Shown here one piece after another: positions 9,803 to 18,314 of a stretch of DNA of 43,423 bases. Within the stretch, counting starts at the first letter, position 1. Each line of letters begins with the position of its first letter. Source of the DNA: Alphaproteobacteria bacterium (GTDB lineage Bacteria > Pseudomonadota > Alphaproteobacteria > UBA6615); assembly GCA_022449545.1 (NCBI GenBank), contig JAKUPN010000016.1, forward strand, positions 1 to 43,423, written 5' to 3'. Below the pieces are notes generated by a model. That model did no database searches. It was not told where the DNA came from and saw nothing but the letters and a program-made list of their open reading frames with translations. The position numbers were made by a program, and so were the translations under genes.

Positions 9803-9819
9803 TTTTAGCCAAGCTAAAA
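9803..9819. repeat. Palindrome TTTTAGC-CAA-GCTAAAA upstream of the BON lipoprotein gene
   Basis: A perfect 7-bp inverted repeat with a 3-nt spacer lies in the 212-bp gap between rsmI and the BON gene, about 85 bp before the latter. It lacks a convincing U-tract in either direction, so it may be a weak terminator of rsmI or an operator. The rest of the gap shows no gene. Confidence 0.4.
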
Positions 9820-9902
9820 AACATGTATACTTATCAGATAGAAATAGCCGCTTATAGGGGTTTGCCATATCACAAATTCAAACAGCAACGAAAACAGACC
9901 TT

Positions 9903-10541
9903 ATGAAACGGAACAGACATAATATATTTCTCTATGTAATCCTCTTGCTCTCTTTCACCCTCATAACCGCTTGTACAGCAACTGGTGTGGTAATGAGCAC
10001 CGGTGCAACAGTTGGAGTTGCAGCATCCGAAGAACGAGGGGTTAAGGGAGCGATTACAGACGCAGGTATACGGATACAAATTAATGACTTGTGGCTCAAG
10101 GCCGGACTAGAGCTATATAATTTAGTCAGCTTACAGATATACGAAGGGCGAGTACTTCTTGCTGGACATGTCCCTGACGACAAAATGTCAGACAAAGCAA
10201 TGCTCTTAGCCTGGCAACCTGACGGAGTTCGAGAAGTAATTAATGAAATCCAAGTAAAAAAAATAACAAGCATTCAAACATTTGCAAGAGACGCATTAAT
10301 CAATGCCCGCTTAGACTCAGCGCTACTATTTTCCAAAGGAATAAACTCAATTAACTATTCTACACGCTCTGTAGGAGGAATTATTTACCTACTTGGAGTC
10401 GCCAGAAACCAAGAGGAGCTTGATAAAGTACAACAGGTAGCCCGGACTATTCCGGATGTGAAAGGTGTCATCAGCCATGTTCTCTTAATCGACGACCCGA
10501 GACGCCTGCAACAGCCTTCTGTAAAATCTAGGAAAAAGTAG
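9903..10541 (+). CDS. BON-domain lipoprotein (OsmY/DolP-like)
   Basis: A 212-residue secreted lipoprotein. A hydrophobic signal peptide (about 7-23) ends in LITAC, placing the lipidated Cys at 24. Two BON domains follow (about 60-130 and 130-205), each with the typical INDLWLKAGLE- or RDALINARLDS-like helix and a VHLLGVA- or VLLAGHV-like strand. Relatives such as DolP bind anionic phospholipids in the outer membrane and support envelope integrity. The stop TAG overlaps the GTG start of the next gene by 1 bp (TAGTGA), indicating coupling. Confidence 0.9.
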   Translation: MKRNRHNIFLYVILLLSFTLITACTATGVVMSTGATVGVAASEERGVKGAITDAGIRIQINDLWLKAGLELYNLVSLQIYEGRVLLAGHVPDDKMSDKAMLLAWQPDGVREVINEIQVKKITSIQTFARDALINARLDSALLFSKGINSINYSTRSVGGIIYLLGVARNQEELDKVQQVARTIPDVKGVISHVLLIDDPRRLQQPSVKSRKK

Positions 10542-11389
10542 TGAGCCACTCGTCACTTCTATCTTCCCAAGGCCCTGAAATAGAATTAGATAAAATTGCT
10601 AGCCTAAAAGATAATGAGATTTCACTTGGTGATACCGCGCTACTACTAGCTGTTTTAGACAATCCACTAGTTTCTATTCGCCGTTATGAACGACACATGT
10701 GTAAATTATCGGCAGACGTGGAAAAAGCTTACGCAAATAATAATAATACAAACGATAAAAAACTTGACGCGCTCAGAAAAGTAATAGCAGACGAGCATGG
10801 CTACGTTGGTGATACAGACACATATGACTCTTTGCAGAATGCCAATCTGATAAGCGTCATAGACCGACGAAAAGGACTGCCAATTGCTTTAGGAATTTTA
10901 TATATACACACTGCTAGAATGCTAGGTTGGAGCATCGATGGTCTAAAATTTCCAGGACACTTTCTAGTAAGGATAGAAGATGAAGGTGAAAGAGTTATAT
11001 TTGATCCATTTGATAGTGCTAAACGAATTGAAGTTTTCGATATGCGAGCATTACTAAAGAAGACTCTTGGCTCAAATGCAGAATTGTCTGCTGATAATTA
11101 TGATCTTGCTAGCAATAGAGAAATTCTTATTAGATTACAAAACAATAAAAAGATAAGACTTCTAAAAACTGAACAAGTAAGCGAAGCACTATCTGTGGTT
11201 GAAAGCATGATTAGTTTTGCCCCTAACCTGTCTGGTCTCTGGCATGAAGCAGGAGTTTTAAATAATCACCTAGGAAACATAAGCGCAGCTATCTCGTCAC
11301 TGGAACAATGCTATGAACTATGCTCTTTACCTCAGGAAAAAGCCCGTTTAAAGGAGTTAATAAACGGACTGCACAACCAGCTTAACTAA
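10541..11389 (+). CDS. SirB1-family transglutaminase-like/TPR protein
   Basis: A 282-residue member of the SirB1 (YchA) family: a transglutaminase-like fold (about residues 30-190) with the DRRKGLPIALGILY and PGHFLVRIE segments, followed by TPR-like helices (about 205-280). Family members are widely conserved but their catalytic role is unproven, and I cannot assign a reaction. The start is GTG at 10541, overlapping the BON stop by 1 bp. The order rsmI - BON lipoprotein - SirB1 - gshB suggests an envelope or redox-linked housekeeping group. Confidence 0.88.
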   Translation: MSHSSLLSSQGPEIELDKIASLKDNEISLGDTALLLAVLDNPLVSIRRYERHMCKLSADVEKAYANNNNTNDKKLDALRKVIADEHGYVGDTDTYDSLQNANLISVIDRRKGLPIALGILYIHTARMLGWSIDGLKFPGHFLVRIEDEGERVIFDPFDSAKRIEVFDMRALLKKTLGSNAELSADNYDLASNREILIRLQNNKKIRLLKTEQVSEALSVVESMISFAPNLSGLWHEAGVLNNHLGNISAAISSLEQCYELCSLPQEKARLKELINGLHNQLN

Positions 11390-11507
11390 GTATTATCCGA
11401 TTTCACAAAAATAAGATAAACTGGAAAAAGGCTTACCTATAGTGATAGGTGTTCTAATTTAGATCAGTTCAAGTATAGAAATTAAATCATTGTTAGGGAG
11501 ATCATTA

Positions 11508-12458
11508 ATGAGTTTGGCTGTTGCTATTCAAATGGACCCCATAGAATCAATCGATATTGAGGGAGATTCAACTTTTTCGTTAGCCTTAGAAGCACTAGAA
11601 AGGGGTCATATTCTTTATCACTATCTGCCTAAAAGTCTAAGTCTTCGTGACGGAAGCCTTCTTGCAAAAGCACGCCCCTTAACTGTTCGAAGAGATAAAG
11701 AGAATTATTTTACATTAGAAAATGAACAAGTTCTTGAATTGTCAAAAACAGACGTCGTCTTAATGCGTCAAGATCCTCCATTTGATATGACCTACATAAC
11801 AACAACACACCTTCTGGAGCACATACACCCCAAAACATTGGTGGTAAACAATCCTATTGCCGTTCGTAATGCCCCAGAAAAACTTTATGCAACACATTTC
11901 AAAGGATTAATGCCCCCAACCTTAATAACATCAGATCATGACGAAGTGATCTCATTTAGAACAGAACAAAGTGATATAATTATTAAACCACTTTACGGGA
12001 ATGGCGGAGCTGGCGTATTTCATATTTCTCCTAAAGACGAAAACTTGAATGCATTACTTGAAATGTTTTCAGGCATCAGTAAAGAGCCGATTATTGCCCA
12101 ACGCTACCTTCCTGAAGTTCGTAATGGTGACAAGAGAATTATCTTAGTAGAAGGAGAACCAGTGGGAGCCATTAACCGAGTGCCGGCGCTTGGTGAGGCA
12201 AGATCAAATATGCATGTCGGAGGGAGGGCTGAAAAAACTAAACTTACTGATAGAGAAAAACATATTTGTAAACAAATAGGCCCCGATCTAAAAAACCAAG
12301 GGCTAATCTTCGTTGGAATAGACGTTATAGGTGACTATCTGACCGAAATAAATGTAACATCACCGACCGGCATCCAAGAAATAGACAGATTTGATAATAT
12401 AAAAATTTCAGGTCTCATCTGGGATGCTATAGAAGCCAGAGTGAAATCTTCGAACTAG
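11508..12458 (+). CDS. gshB: Glutathione synthetase
   Basis: ATP-grasp ligase that joins gamma-glutamylcysteine and glycine, the second step of glutathione synthesis. From the ATG at 11508, preceded by AGGGAG, it has 316 residues, the usual length. Motifs include [21 protein letters not shown] (split here by position, near residue 80), the ATP-binding [12 protein letters not shown] near 160, [16 protein letters not shown] near 225, and the C-terminal EINVTSPTG. The reading frame extends 6 codons upstream to a TTG at 11490, but the ribosome-binding site favours 11508. It is followed by a strong hairpin. Confidence 0.97.
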   Translation: MSLAVAIQMDPIESIDIEGDSTFSLALEALERGHILYHYLPKSLSLRDGSLLAKARPLTVRRDKENYFTLENEQVLELSKTDVVLMRQDPPFDMTYITTTHLLEHIHPKTLVVNNPIAVRNAPEKLYATHFKGLMPPTLITSDHDEVISFRTEQSDIIIKPLYGNGGAGVFHISPKDENLNALLEMFSGISKEPIIAQRYLPEVRNGDKRIILVEGEPVGAINRVPALGEARSNMHVGGRAEKTKLTDREKHICKQIGPDLKNQGLIFVGIDVIGDYLTEINVTSPTGIQEIDRFDNIKISGLIWDAIEARVKSSN

Positions 12459-12473
12459 TTGAACCTAATAATA

Positions 12474-12495
12474 AAGGCGGGGTTGACCCCGCCTT
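12474..12495. terminator. Perfect GC-rich bidirectional terminator between gshB and the VOC gene
   Basis: AAGGCGGGG (12474-12482), a TTGA loop, then CCCCGCCTT (12487-12495): a perfect 9-bp GC-rich stem in very AT-rich DNA, flanked by AT-rich tails on both sides. It lies 15 bp after the gshB stop and 19 bp beyond the convergent VOC gene stop, so it probably ends both transcripts. Confidence 0.85.
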
Positions 12496-12514
12496 AATTA
12501 TAGTAAAAATCTTT

Positions 12515-13126
12515 TTAGTTTGCGGGAAACTCACTAAGATCAGGGGGAGCACCTTCTGGCCTTTGTAATAAATCTTCTTCAGCTTCACCAGCCTCAAGTC
12601 TTTTAAACAGATCCTCTGGATCAAACTTTACGCCAATGGGGTTTGCTGAAAACTCTCCATTGTCAAAATATTCAGCAAATTTTTCTTCTGGCACGTTGTC
12701 AACCTGTAACTCGACCTGATTTTTATCTGGATCAAAATAGTACATTGAAGTGGTAGGCCCATGATTAATGCAAAACTCTGGCAGAATATTTTCTTCTTTT
12801 AACCGGAAATAGGTATGACTCAAATCAGCTAGTTTTTCATAAGTAAATGCTACGTGATGCATACCTGCATAACCATCAATATGTTCTTTTATACCGGGAA
12901 ATCCTAAAACAGCTATTCTATGATGCTCATCATCGTAAGTCACGAATCCACCGAAATCAGCTTCATACATGGCTTCTCCCTCAAGGACTACCTTATACCA
13001 ATCTAGAACCATGTGTGCTCTTTCTGGCGGCGTTCTTAAAACAACATGGGCCAATTTCGCTGGGGCAATCTTTCCCCTTTCCTTAGCCGTTTTAGGCATT
13101 TTTGCAACTGGTGCACTTCCGTCCAT
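12515..13126 (-). CDS. VOC-family (vicinal oxygen chelate) protein, catechol 2,3-dioxygenase-like
   Basis: From the ATG at 13126, preceded by AGGGAGAG, it encodes 203 residues. The VOC fold shows the expected 2-His-1-Glu metal triad: His27 (AHVVL), His91 (GMHHVAF) and Glu139 (NQVELQVD). MYYFDPDKN near 128-136 is the typical extradiol-dioxygenase strand. A 60-residue charged C-terminal tail follows the domain. The family includes extradiol ring-cleaving dioxygenases and glyoxalases. The substrate cannot be read from sequence. It diverges from an amidohydrolase related to ring-fission lactonases, which hints at aromatic catabolism. A longer frame (to 13183) lacks a ribosome-binding site. Confidence 0.88.
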   Translation of the reverse strand: MDGSAPVAKMPKTAKERGKIAPAKLAHVVLRTPPERAHMVLDWYKVVLEGEAMYEADFGGFVTYDDEHHRIAVLGFPGIKEHIDGYAGMHHVAFTYEKLADLSHTYFRLKEENILPEFCINHGPTTSMYYFDPDKNQVELQVDNVPEEKFAEYFDNGEFSANPIGVKFDPEDLFKRLEAGEAEEDLLQRPEGAPPDLSEFPAN

Positions 13127-13338
13127 TTCGATCTCTCCCTTTGTTAAGCTCCAGAACAGTCTACTGGGGCTCATATAAAGCAATTATGAAAATAATTATG
13201 AGAACTGGAAAATCTATAATAATCTTTATGATAAAAGTCTTTTTTAGAAAAATAAAGTCTACGAATAATACTTTTTAATTTTAAAGAGTATAGAATCAGA
13301 TAATTTCTAATATTAACTCCTTACTAGGAAACCGAATA

Positions 13339-14199
13339 ATGGATCGAAAATTATCTCCTCCACCTGACCGTAACACTAAGAAACCATTGCTTAAAACTCC
13401 CTCAGGTGCTTGTGACACACATTTTCATATATATGGACCACAGGAAAGATATCCGTTTAATCCAAACCGACCTATGGATGCAGAAGACAGCACTTACGAA
13501 GACTTAATAAAGTTGCACGATACACTCGGCATATCTCGGGGTGTAATAGTACAATCCCTAATGCATGGGCATTGCTATGAGTATATGCTTAACGCTTTAT
13601 GTCGTGATCCAGAAAGATTTCGTGGCGTAGCGATGCCTGCTCCTGATATAACAGATGGAGAGTTAGAAATTCTCGATAAGGCTGGAGTAGTTGGAGCCAG
13701 ATTTGCCTACAGATGGTCGGCCGATATTAATAGAAATATGATAAGCAGGATAGACGAGCTGGGTTGGCATCCTCAATTTTGGTTCCGCGGTGAAGAAGAG
13801 GCACTAGCTTGGCGAGATATTATGATAGCATCGCCTGGAAATTTTGTGATTGACCACATGGGTTGGCAGCCTGCAAAGAATGGCTTGGATTCCCCTGGGT
13901 TTAGAGTAGTTTTGGATTGTCTCGAAACTGGTCGTTGTTGGGTCAAATTATCAGGTCCCAATAGATTCACTTCAGAAAAAAAACTTCCATACTCCGACAC
14001 ACTTCCTTTTGCACAAACCTTAATTGAATATGCTCCAGAAAGATTGATTTGGGGATCAGATTGGCCTCACCCCGATCATTTTGAAATAATGCCTAATGAT
14101 GGCGAGATCCTAGATCTAATGATCGACTGGGCTCCTGATGCTAACATCCGGAAAATGATATTTTCCGAAAACCCAAAAAAACTATTCGGTTTCTCGTAA
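13339..14199 (+). CDS. Amidohydrolase-family protein, related to 2-pyrone-4,6-dicarboxylate lactonase (LigI)
   Basis: A TIM-barrel metal hydrolase of 286 residues. Metal-binding DTHFH is at residues 26-30, a barrel His is at 173 (VIDHMG), and the C-terminal Asp241 lies in WGSDWPHP. This motif set and the early Ala-Cys-Asp-Thr-His context resemble COG3618/LigI-type lactonases, which hydrolyse lactones formed after aromatic ring cleavage. The exact substrate is unknown. It is preceded by AGGAAAC and an AT-rich 212-bp divergent promoter region shared with the VOC gene. Confidence 0.87.
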   Translation: MDRKLSPPPDRNTKKPLLKTPSGACDTHFHIYGPQERYPFNPNRPMDAEDSTYEDLIKLHDTLGISRGVIVQSLMHGHCYEYMLNALCRDPERFRGVAMPAPDITDGELEILDKAGVVGARFAYRWSADINRNMISRIDELGWHPQFWFRGEEEALAWRDIMIASPGNFVIDHMGWQPAKNGLDSPGFRVVLDCLETGRCWVKLSGPNRFTSEKKLPYSDTLPFAQTLIEYAPERLIWGSDWPHPDHFEIMPNDGEILDLMIDWAPDANIRKMIFSENPKKLFGFS

Positions 14200-14210
14200 A
14201 TAAATCTAAT

Positions 14211-14573
14211 CTAATGAGAGTGTTCTGTTGGCCCATAAAAACAAGTAAAAATGGTGCATCCCATTGGATAACTTAATGGCCCATGAGCAATCTCATCACC
14301 AGGACCAAAAAGATAGTCCCCTGCTTTAAGAACTTGGCCATCAACGTGCATCTCTCCCTCAACTATCAGGTTACTGTGCCAACCTCTATGAGTATGCCTG
14401 GGCTCTACATAACCTGCCGGAAATCGGACATAAAAATCACGTCTTCCGGTTTCTGGATCATGAGAAAACATCTTAATCTGCACACCTTCAGGCAAAGTGA
14501 ACAGATCAGTGTCATCTTCCCATTCCAGATCTTCAGGGTGAATTACTATTAGATCCTTGCTACCAAGCTTCAT
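14211..14573 (-). CDS. Cupin-domain protein
   Basis: A single-domain cupin of 120 residues, starting at the ATG at 14573 with GGGGGAG six bases upstream (an ATG six codons earlier is less well placed). Cupin motif 1 is visible as HTHRGWHSN (His60, His62, His66) with Glu73, and motif 2 contributes His97 (IAHGPL), forming a likely metal site. The PEGVQIKMFSHDPETGRRDF region resembles ChrR-like or DUF4437-like cupins. No reaction can be assigned. It lies 35 bp downstream of the TauD-like gene on the same strand and converges with the amidohydrolase. Confidence 0.82.
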   Translation of the reverse strand: MKLGSKDLIVIHPEDLEWEDDTDLFTLPEGVQIKMFSHDPETGRRDFYVRFPAGYVEPRHTHRGWHSNLIVEGEMHVDGQVLKAGDYLFGPGDEIAHGPLSYPMGCTIFTCFYGPTEHSH

Positions 14574-14608
14574 AAACATCTCCCCCAACATTTTAATAAA
14601 ATTGTTTT

Positions 14609-15466
14609 TTAGAAGGGAACATCTCCCTGGATTACTATACGGTGCATTAATCGATGTTTTGTGTAATCAAATAGAGCATAATGAAGGGACAACCTATTAT
14701 CCCAAACTGCTAAATCATTGGTTTGCCATTTATGGCGATAATTAAATTCCGGTGTTTTTAAATAATCAAAAAGATATCGTAATAAAAAATCACTCTCACG
14801 TTTATCTAAATCCTTAATTAGTGAGGTCATAGATTCATTCACAAATAAACCTTTTTTTCCTGTCACAGGATGAATGCGCACCATAGGATGCAGCGCCGGG
14901 CGATAACTCGATCTCTGTTCTTTAATAGAATCAGTACCTTCTCCATCCCACATTTCCGGTCGTACATGCTCATCATATGGTTGATAAGAATCGTGATAAG
15001 CCCATAGTCCATCTAAATGCGTTTTCATACGTTCAGATAGAGCCTCATAAGCAGCCGCTGTACTCACCCATATAGTGTCCCCACCTTCCGGTGGAATATT
15101 TTTTGCATAGAGAACAGTTCCGAGTGTAGGTCTTTTACGACCCACAAAATCTGTGTGCCAAAGATCGCGTGTTACGTGCGGAGGATTATCTGAATCATAT
15201 TCTAGAATATCAATCTCAGGATAATCTGGGCTTTTTTCGAAGCCCGATACAGCCGCTGGTTGAGGTTCTCCAAATCGTCTCGAAAAGGAAACCTGTTGTT
15301 CGGGACTTATTTTTTGGTCACGAAATATAATTACTGTTCGATCAAGTAATGCCTCGTGAATTTCGTCAAATTGAAAATTACTTAACTCCTTTGATAAATC
15401 TATTCCTTCTATGATGCCTCCACATGCTGGTGTCATTTCTGATAGAGAAAAGCTTTCGTAATTCAT
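14609..15466 (-). CDS. TauD/TfdA-family Fe(II)/2-oxoglutarate-dependent dioxygenase
   Basis: From the ATG at 15466 (residue 6 of the longest frame, with GGTGGA upstream) it has 285 residues. The facial triad is present: His104 and Asp106 in WHTDF, and distal His262 in the WDNRLSLHYA block, with the 2-oxoglutarate-binding Arg276 near the C-terminus. Family members hydroxylate taurine, alkyl sulfates, aryloxyacetates and similar compounds, and the substrate here is unknown. It is probably co-transcribed with the cupin gene and sits in a small group of metal-dependent enzymes inserted between gshB and the hinT/his genes. Confidence 0.93.
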   Translation of the reverse strand: MNYESFSLSEMTPACGGIIEGIDLSKELSNFQFDEIHEALLDRTVIIFRDQKISPEQQVSFSRRFGEPQPAAVSGFEKSPDYPEIDILEYDSDNPPHVTRDLWHTDFVGRKRPTLGTVLYAKNIPPEGGDTIWVSTAAAYEALSERMKTHLDGLWAYHDSYQPYDEHVRPEMWDGEGTDSIKEQRSSYRPALHPMVRIHPVTGKKGLFVNESMTSLIKDLDKRESDFLLRYLFDYLKTPEFNYRHKWQTNDLAVWDNRLSLHYALFDYTKHRLMHRIVIQGDVPF

Positions 15467-15525
15467 TGTTTTTCCACCCATTAGTATAGAATAATAGTTA
15501 GTTCACTTGGCAATTTAAAAAACAA

Positions 15526-15894
15526 CTATTTATCTTTAAGACTGATCATCTTTCCTACATTTCTACCACCTACAATATGTACATGGAAGTGGGGAACTTC
15601 TTGATTGGCATCAGTCCCATGATTAGCCAAAATACGATAGCCCGATCCGCTGAGGCCCGCCTGCCGTGCCACGTGGCCTACCGCAAATAAAAATCCAGCA
15701 ACTTCTTTTTCGCTTGCCTCCATCGTAAAGTCGTCTAAAGAAACATAAGATCCTTTAGGAATGACTAAAAGATGAACCGGTGCCTGAGGATTTATATCTT
15801 CAAACGCTAAAGCGTATTCATCCTCGTAAACAGAGTTAATAGGAATCTCACCTCTTAATATTTTTGAAAAGACATTTTGCTCGTCGTATTCCAT
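15526..15894 (-). CDS. hinT: HIT-family purine nucleoside phosphoramidase (HinT-like)
   Basis: A 122-residue histidine-triad protein with His102-x-His104-x-His106 in PHFHVHIVGG. The fold is complete from the N-terminal FSKILRGEIP to the C-terminus. HinT-type enzymes hydrolyse adenosine phosphoramidates and lysyl-AMP. It lies 15 bp downstream of hisE on the same strand, so it is likely the distal gene of the histidine operon. Confidence 0.95.
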   Translation of the reverse strand: MEYDEQNVFSKILRGEIPINSVYEDEYALAFEDINPQAPVHLLVIPKGSYVSLDDFTMEASEKEVAGFLFAVGHVARQAGLSGSGYRILANHGTDANQEVPHFHVHIVGGRNVGKMISLKDK

Positions 15895-15909
15895 TCATTC
15901 CCTCATCTA

Positions 15910-16248
15910 TTAGTCGTTTTCTCTTCGTGATTCTTTCTCAACTAAGCCAGATGTTCCTTCACGACGCTTCAATTCATTGAAAACATCAGTTGGGCTTATC
16001 CCCTGATCAAGCCACAGAACACATAAATGATAGATTAAATCCGCACTTTCACGAGTTACAGCAATAGACCCTTCTCTCAGGGCTGCTTCAACGGTTTCAT
16101 CAGACTCTTCTTTTATCTTATCGGTTATACGTTTTGTACCACCTTCTAAAAGTTTAGCCGTATATGAATCTGTCGGTTTAGCATTTTTTCGATCTTCAAT
16201 TATTTTGAAAAGCCTATCAATAGAAGAATCAGAGTTTATTTTATTCAT
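15910..16248 (-). CDS. hisE: Phosphoribosyl-ATP pyrophosphatase
   Basis: Second step of histidine synthesis, converting PR-ATP to PR-AMP. The ATG at 16248 with TAAGG upstream gives 112 residues, typical for stand-alone HisE. The family pattern KIKEESDETVEAAL and ESADLIYHLCVLW (MazG-like metal-binding helices) is clear. The frame runs open to 16374, but that part overlaps hisF and is unlikely to be translated. It starts 16 bp after the hisF stop. Confidence 0.95.
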   Translation of the reverse strand: MNKINSDSSIDRLFKIIEDRKNAKPTDSYTAKLLEGGTKRITDKIKEESDETVEAALREGSIAVTRESADLIYHLCVLWLDQGISPTDVFNELKRREGTSGLVEKESRREND

Positions 16249-16264
16249 AAGCCTTATCCCTAAT

Positions 16265-17029
16265 CTAATCCTCCAGTCGAACCGGTATTCCTGCATTATA
16301 CATATGCGCCTTAGCATCTGATATCGAATATTCACCAAAATGGAATATTGAAGCAGCCAGAACGGCGGAAGCATGACCTTTTGAAACGCCCTCCACTAAA
16401 TGGTCTAAATTTCCTACTCCACCAGAGGCAATAATTGGTATTGAGACATTGTCAGATATAGTTCTTGTTAAGTCTACGTCAAAGCCCGCTCGTGTGCCAT
16501 CTCGATCCATAGATGTTAAAAGAATTTCCCCGGCTCCGTATTCTTCCATTCTCTGGGCCCACTTTATCGCATCTATTCCAGTTTTTTTTCTTCCCCCATG
16601 AGTAAAAACCTCCCATTTGCCTTCGAAAACTAATTTAGCATCAATAGCAACAACTATGCACTGGCTTCCAAATTTCTGAGAAGCCTTTTTAACAAAATTA
16701 GGTTCGTTCACTGCGGCTGTGTTTATTGAAACTTTATCTGCCCCAGCGAGCAATAAGCTCCTAATATTATTAATGTTTCGAATGCCCCCTCCATCAGTTA
16801 ACGGCATGAAACAAGCCTCGGCGGTGCGCGTTACCACATCATATATAATTTCTCTATTATCGCTAGATGCTGTGATATCCAAGAAGCATAGCTCATCTGC
16901 TCCCGCTATGTCATAAATCTTGGCCTGCTCAACCGGATCTCCAGCATCTCGTAAATCAATAAAATTGACGCCTTTAACTACACGTCCTTCTTTAACATCA
17001 AGACATGGTATAATTCTTATTTTAAGCAT
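16265..17029 (-). CDS. hisF: Imidazole glycerol phosphate synthase subunit HisF (cyclase)
   Basis: TIM-barrel cyclase subunit that uses HisH-generated ammonia to form imidazole glycerol phosphate and AICAR. The 254 residues show the catalytic Asp11 (IPCLDVKEG) and Asp130 (VAIDAK), plus the phosphate-binding DGGGIR and ASGGVG loops. It overlaps the hisA stop by 8 bp, so the two are translationally coupled. Confidence 0.98.
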   Translation of the reverse strand: MLKIRIIPCLDVKEGRVVKGVNFIDLRDAGDPVEQAKIYDIAGADELCFLDITASSDNREIIYDVVTRTAEACFMPLTDGGGIRNINNIRSLLLAGADKVSINTAAVNEPNFVKKASQKFGSQCIVVAIDAKLVFEGKWEVFTHGGRKKTGIDAIKWAQRMEEYGAGEILLTSMDRDGTRAGFDVDLTRTISDNVSIPIIASGGVGNLDHLVEGVSKGHASAVLAASIFHFGEYSISDAKAHMYNAGIPVRLED

Positions 17030-17768
17030 TCACATTGTCTTTCAAGAGATCTAATGCTTCTTTTAGTTCTAACCTACCATCGTATATAGCCATCCCGGAA
17101 ATGACTCCTGCTATCCCTTCTGACTCATATGGTAGTAACTTTTGTAAATCGCTTAGGGACGAAATACCGCCGGATGCAATTATTGGTGTTGTTAGAGTCT
17201 TTGCAAGCTCAACTGTAGAGGAAACGTTTACTCCGCCTAAGGCACCATCGCGTTCTATATCAGTAAAGATTATGGCCTCAACACCTTCATTTTCAAACCT
17301 TAACCCTAATTCGGACGCATTCATCTCAGCTTCTTCAGACCATCCCTCAACTGCTACTTTACCATTTCGTGCATCAATTCCTACCGCTATATGACCCGGG
17401 AAATGACGGCAAGCATTTTTTACCAATTCGGGATTCTTAACAGCCGCTGTACCTAAAACTACTCTATTAACTCCAGATAAGAGCCAGTTTTCGATGATAG
17501 ATAAATTTCTTATGCCACCCCCCAACTGAATATGAGCCTTATTTACTTTTGCCACTGTCAAAATATCATTAATTGCTGATTCATTGATAGGCTTACCAGA
17601 AAAGGCTCCATTCAAATCAACTACATGAATCCATTCTGCTCCATCCTTAAAAAAAGAGCGGGCCTGATTGGCAGGATCGGTATTAAATATTGTTGCTTTC
17701 TGCATTTCACCTTGTAACAGGCGAACGCATTTGCCATCCTTTAGGTCAATCGCTGGAAAGAAAATCAT
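17022..17768 (-). CDS. hisA: ProFAR isomerase HisA
   Basis: Isomerises ProFAR to PRFAR in histidine synthesis. The ATG at 17768 with AAGGA upstream gives 248 residues, the usual length. The longer open frame (to 17951) lies inside the GNAT gene. The catalytic pair Asp8 (FPAIDLKDG) and Asp132 (GIDARNG) and the phosphate-binding QLGGGIR and ASGGIS loops are intact. It begins 4 bp after the GNAT stop codon. Confidence 0.97.
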   Translation of the reverse strand: MIFFPAIDLKDGKCVRLLQGEMQKATIFNTDPANQARSFFKDGAEWIHVVDLNGAFSGKPINESAINDILTVAKVNKAHIQLGGGIRNLSIIENWLLSGVNRVVLGTAAVKNPELVKNACRHFPGHIAVGIDARNGKVAVEGWSEEAEMNASELGLRFENEGVEAIIFTDIERDGALGGVNVSSTVELAKTLTTPIIASGGISSLSDLQKLLPYESEGIAGVISGMAIYDGRLELKEALDLLKDNVNA

Positions 17769-17772
17769 TTTT

Positions 17773-18288
17773 TTATAAATCCTTTGTATAAAATAAACCC
17801 CGAACATATTCTCCAGATATTCGAGCATATTTTGGATGAACGCCCCACCTGGTATATCCACTTTCTTCAAATATTTGAATAGCCCTCTCTTGTGTCTCCC
17901 GAACATCCAGATTGAGAACCGTATATGCTTCACGACGAGCCAAGTCTTCACACGACTGAAGAATAGCTGGAGCTAGACTGTGACCCCTTGCCCAAGGAGC
18001 AAGAAAAAAGGTGCTTACGTTTACAGTAAATGATTGTGCCTCTGCATTTGATCGCGGCCTATTCAGTTGCGCCGAACCTGCAATAACACCGTCCAATCTG
18101 CCAGCAAAAACCGTCCTGCCGGGGACTAACAAAGTACCGCGCCAATAAGACTCCATGATTTCTCGACGTGGTGGTTTTAACCAGCCAAAACCGCCACCAG
18201 CTGTAATTGCTGCTTCAGCCGCATCACACAGGTCGGCCAGGTCATTACCACGAAACTCCGACAATCTATCAACACGAATTTCAACCAT
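17773..18288 (-). CDS. GNAT-family N-acetyltransferase within the histidine operon
   Basis: A 171-residue GNAT-fold protein. The acetyl-CoA-binding region includes FFLAPWARGHSLAPAIL (about 93-109) and the later VLNLDVRETQERAIQIFEESGY segment (about 124-145), typical of acetyltransferase motif A/B. The acceptor is unknown. It lies 26 bp after hisH and 4 bp before hisA. It is therefore in the operon, although no histidine-pathway step needs an acetyltransferase. Confidence 0.9.
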   Translation of the reverse strand: MVEIRVDRLSEFRGNDLADLCDAAEAAITAGGGFGWLKPPRREIMESYWRGTLLVPGRTVFAGRLDGVIAGSAQLNRPRSNAEAQSFTVNVSTFFLAPWARGHSLAPAILQSCEDLARREAYTVLNLDVRETQERAIQIFEESGYTRWGVHPKYARISGEYVRGLFYTKDL

Positions 18289-18314
18289 ATTTATAGAACC
18301 AAATTATTCCTATA

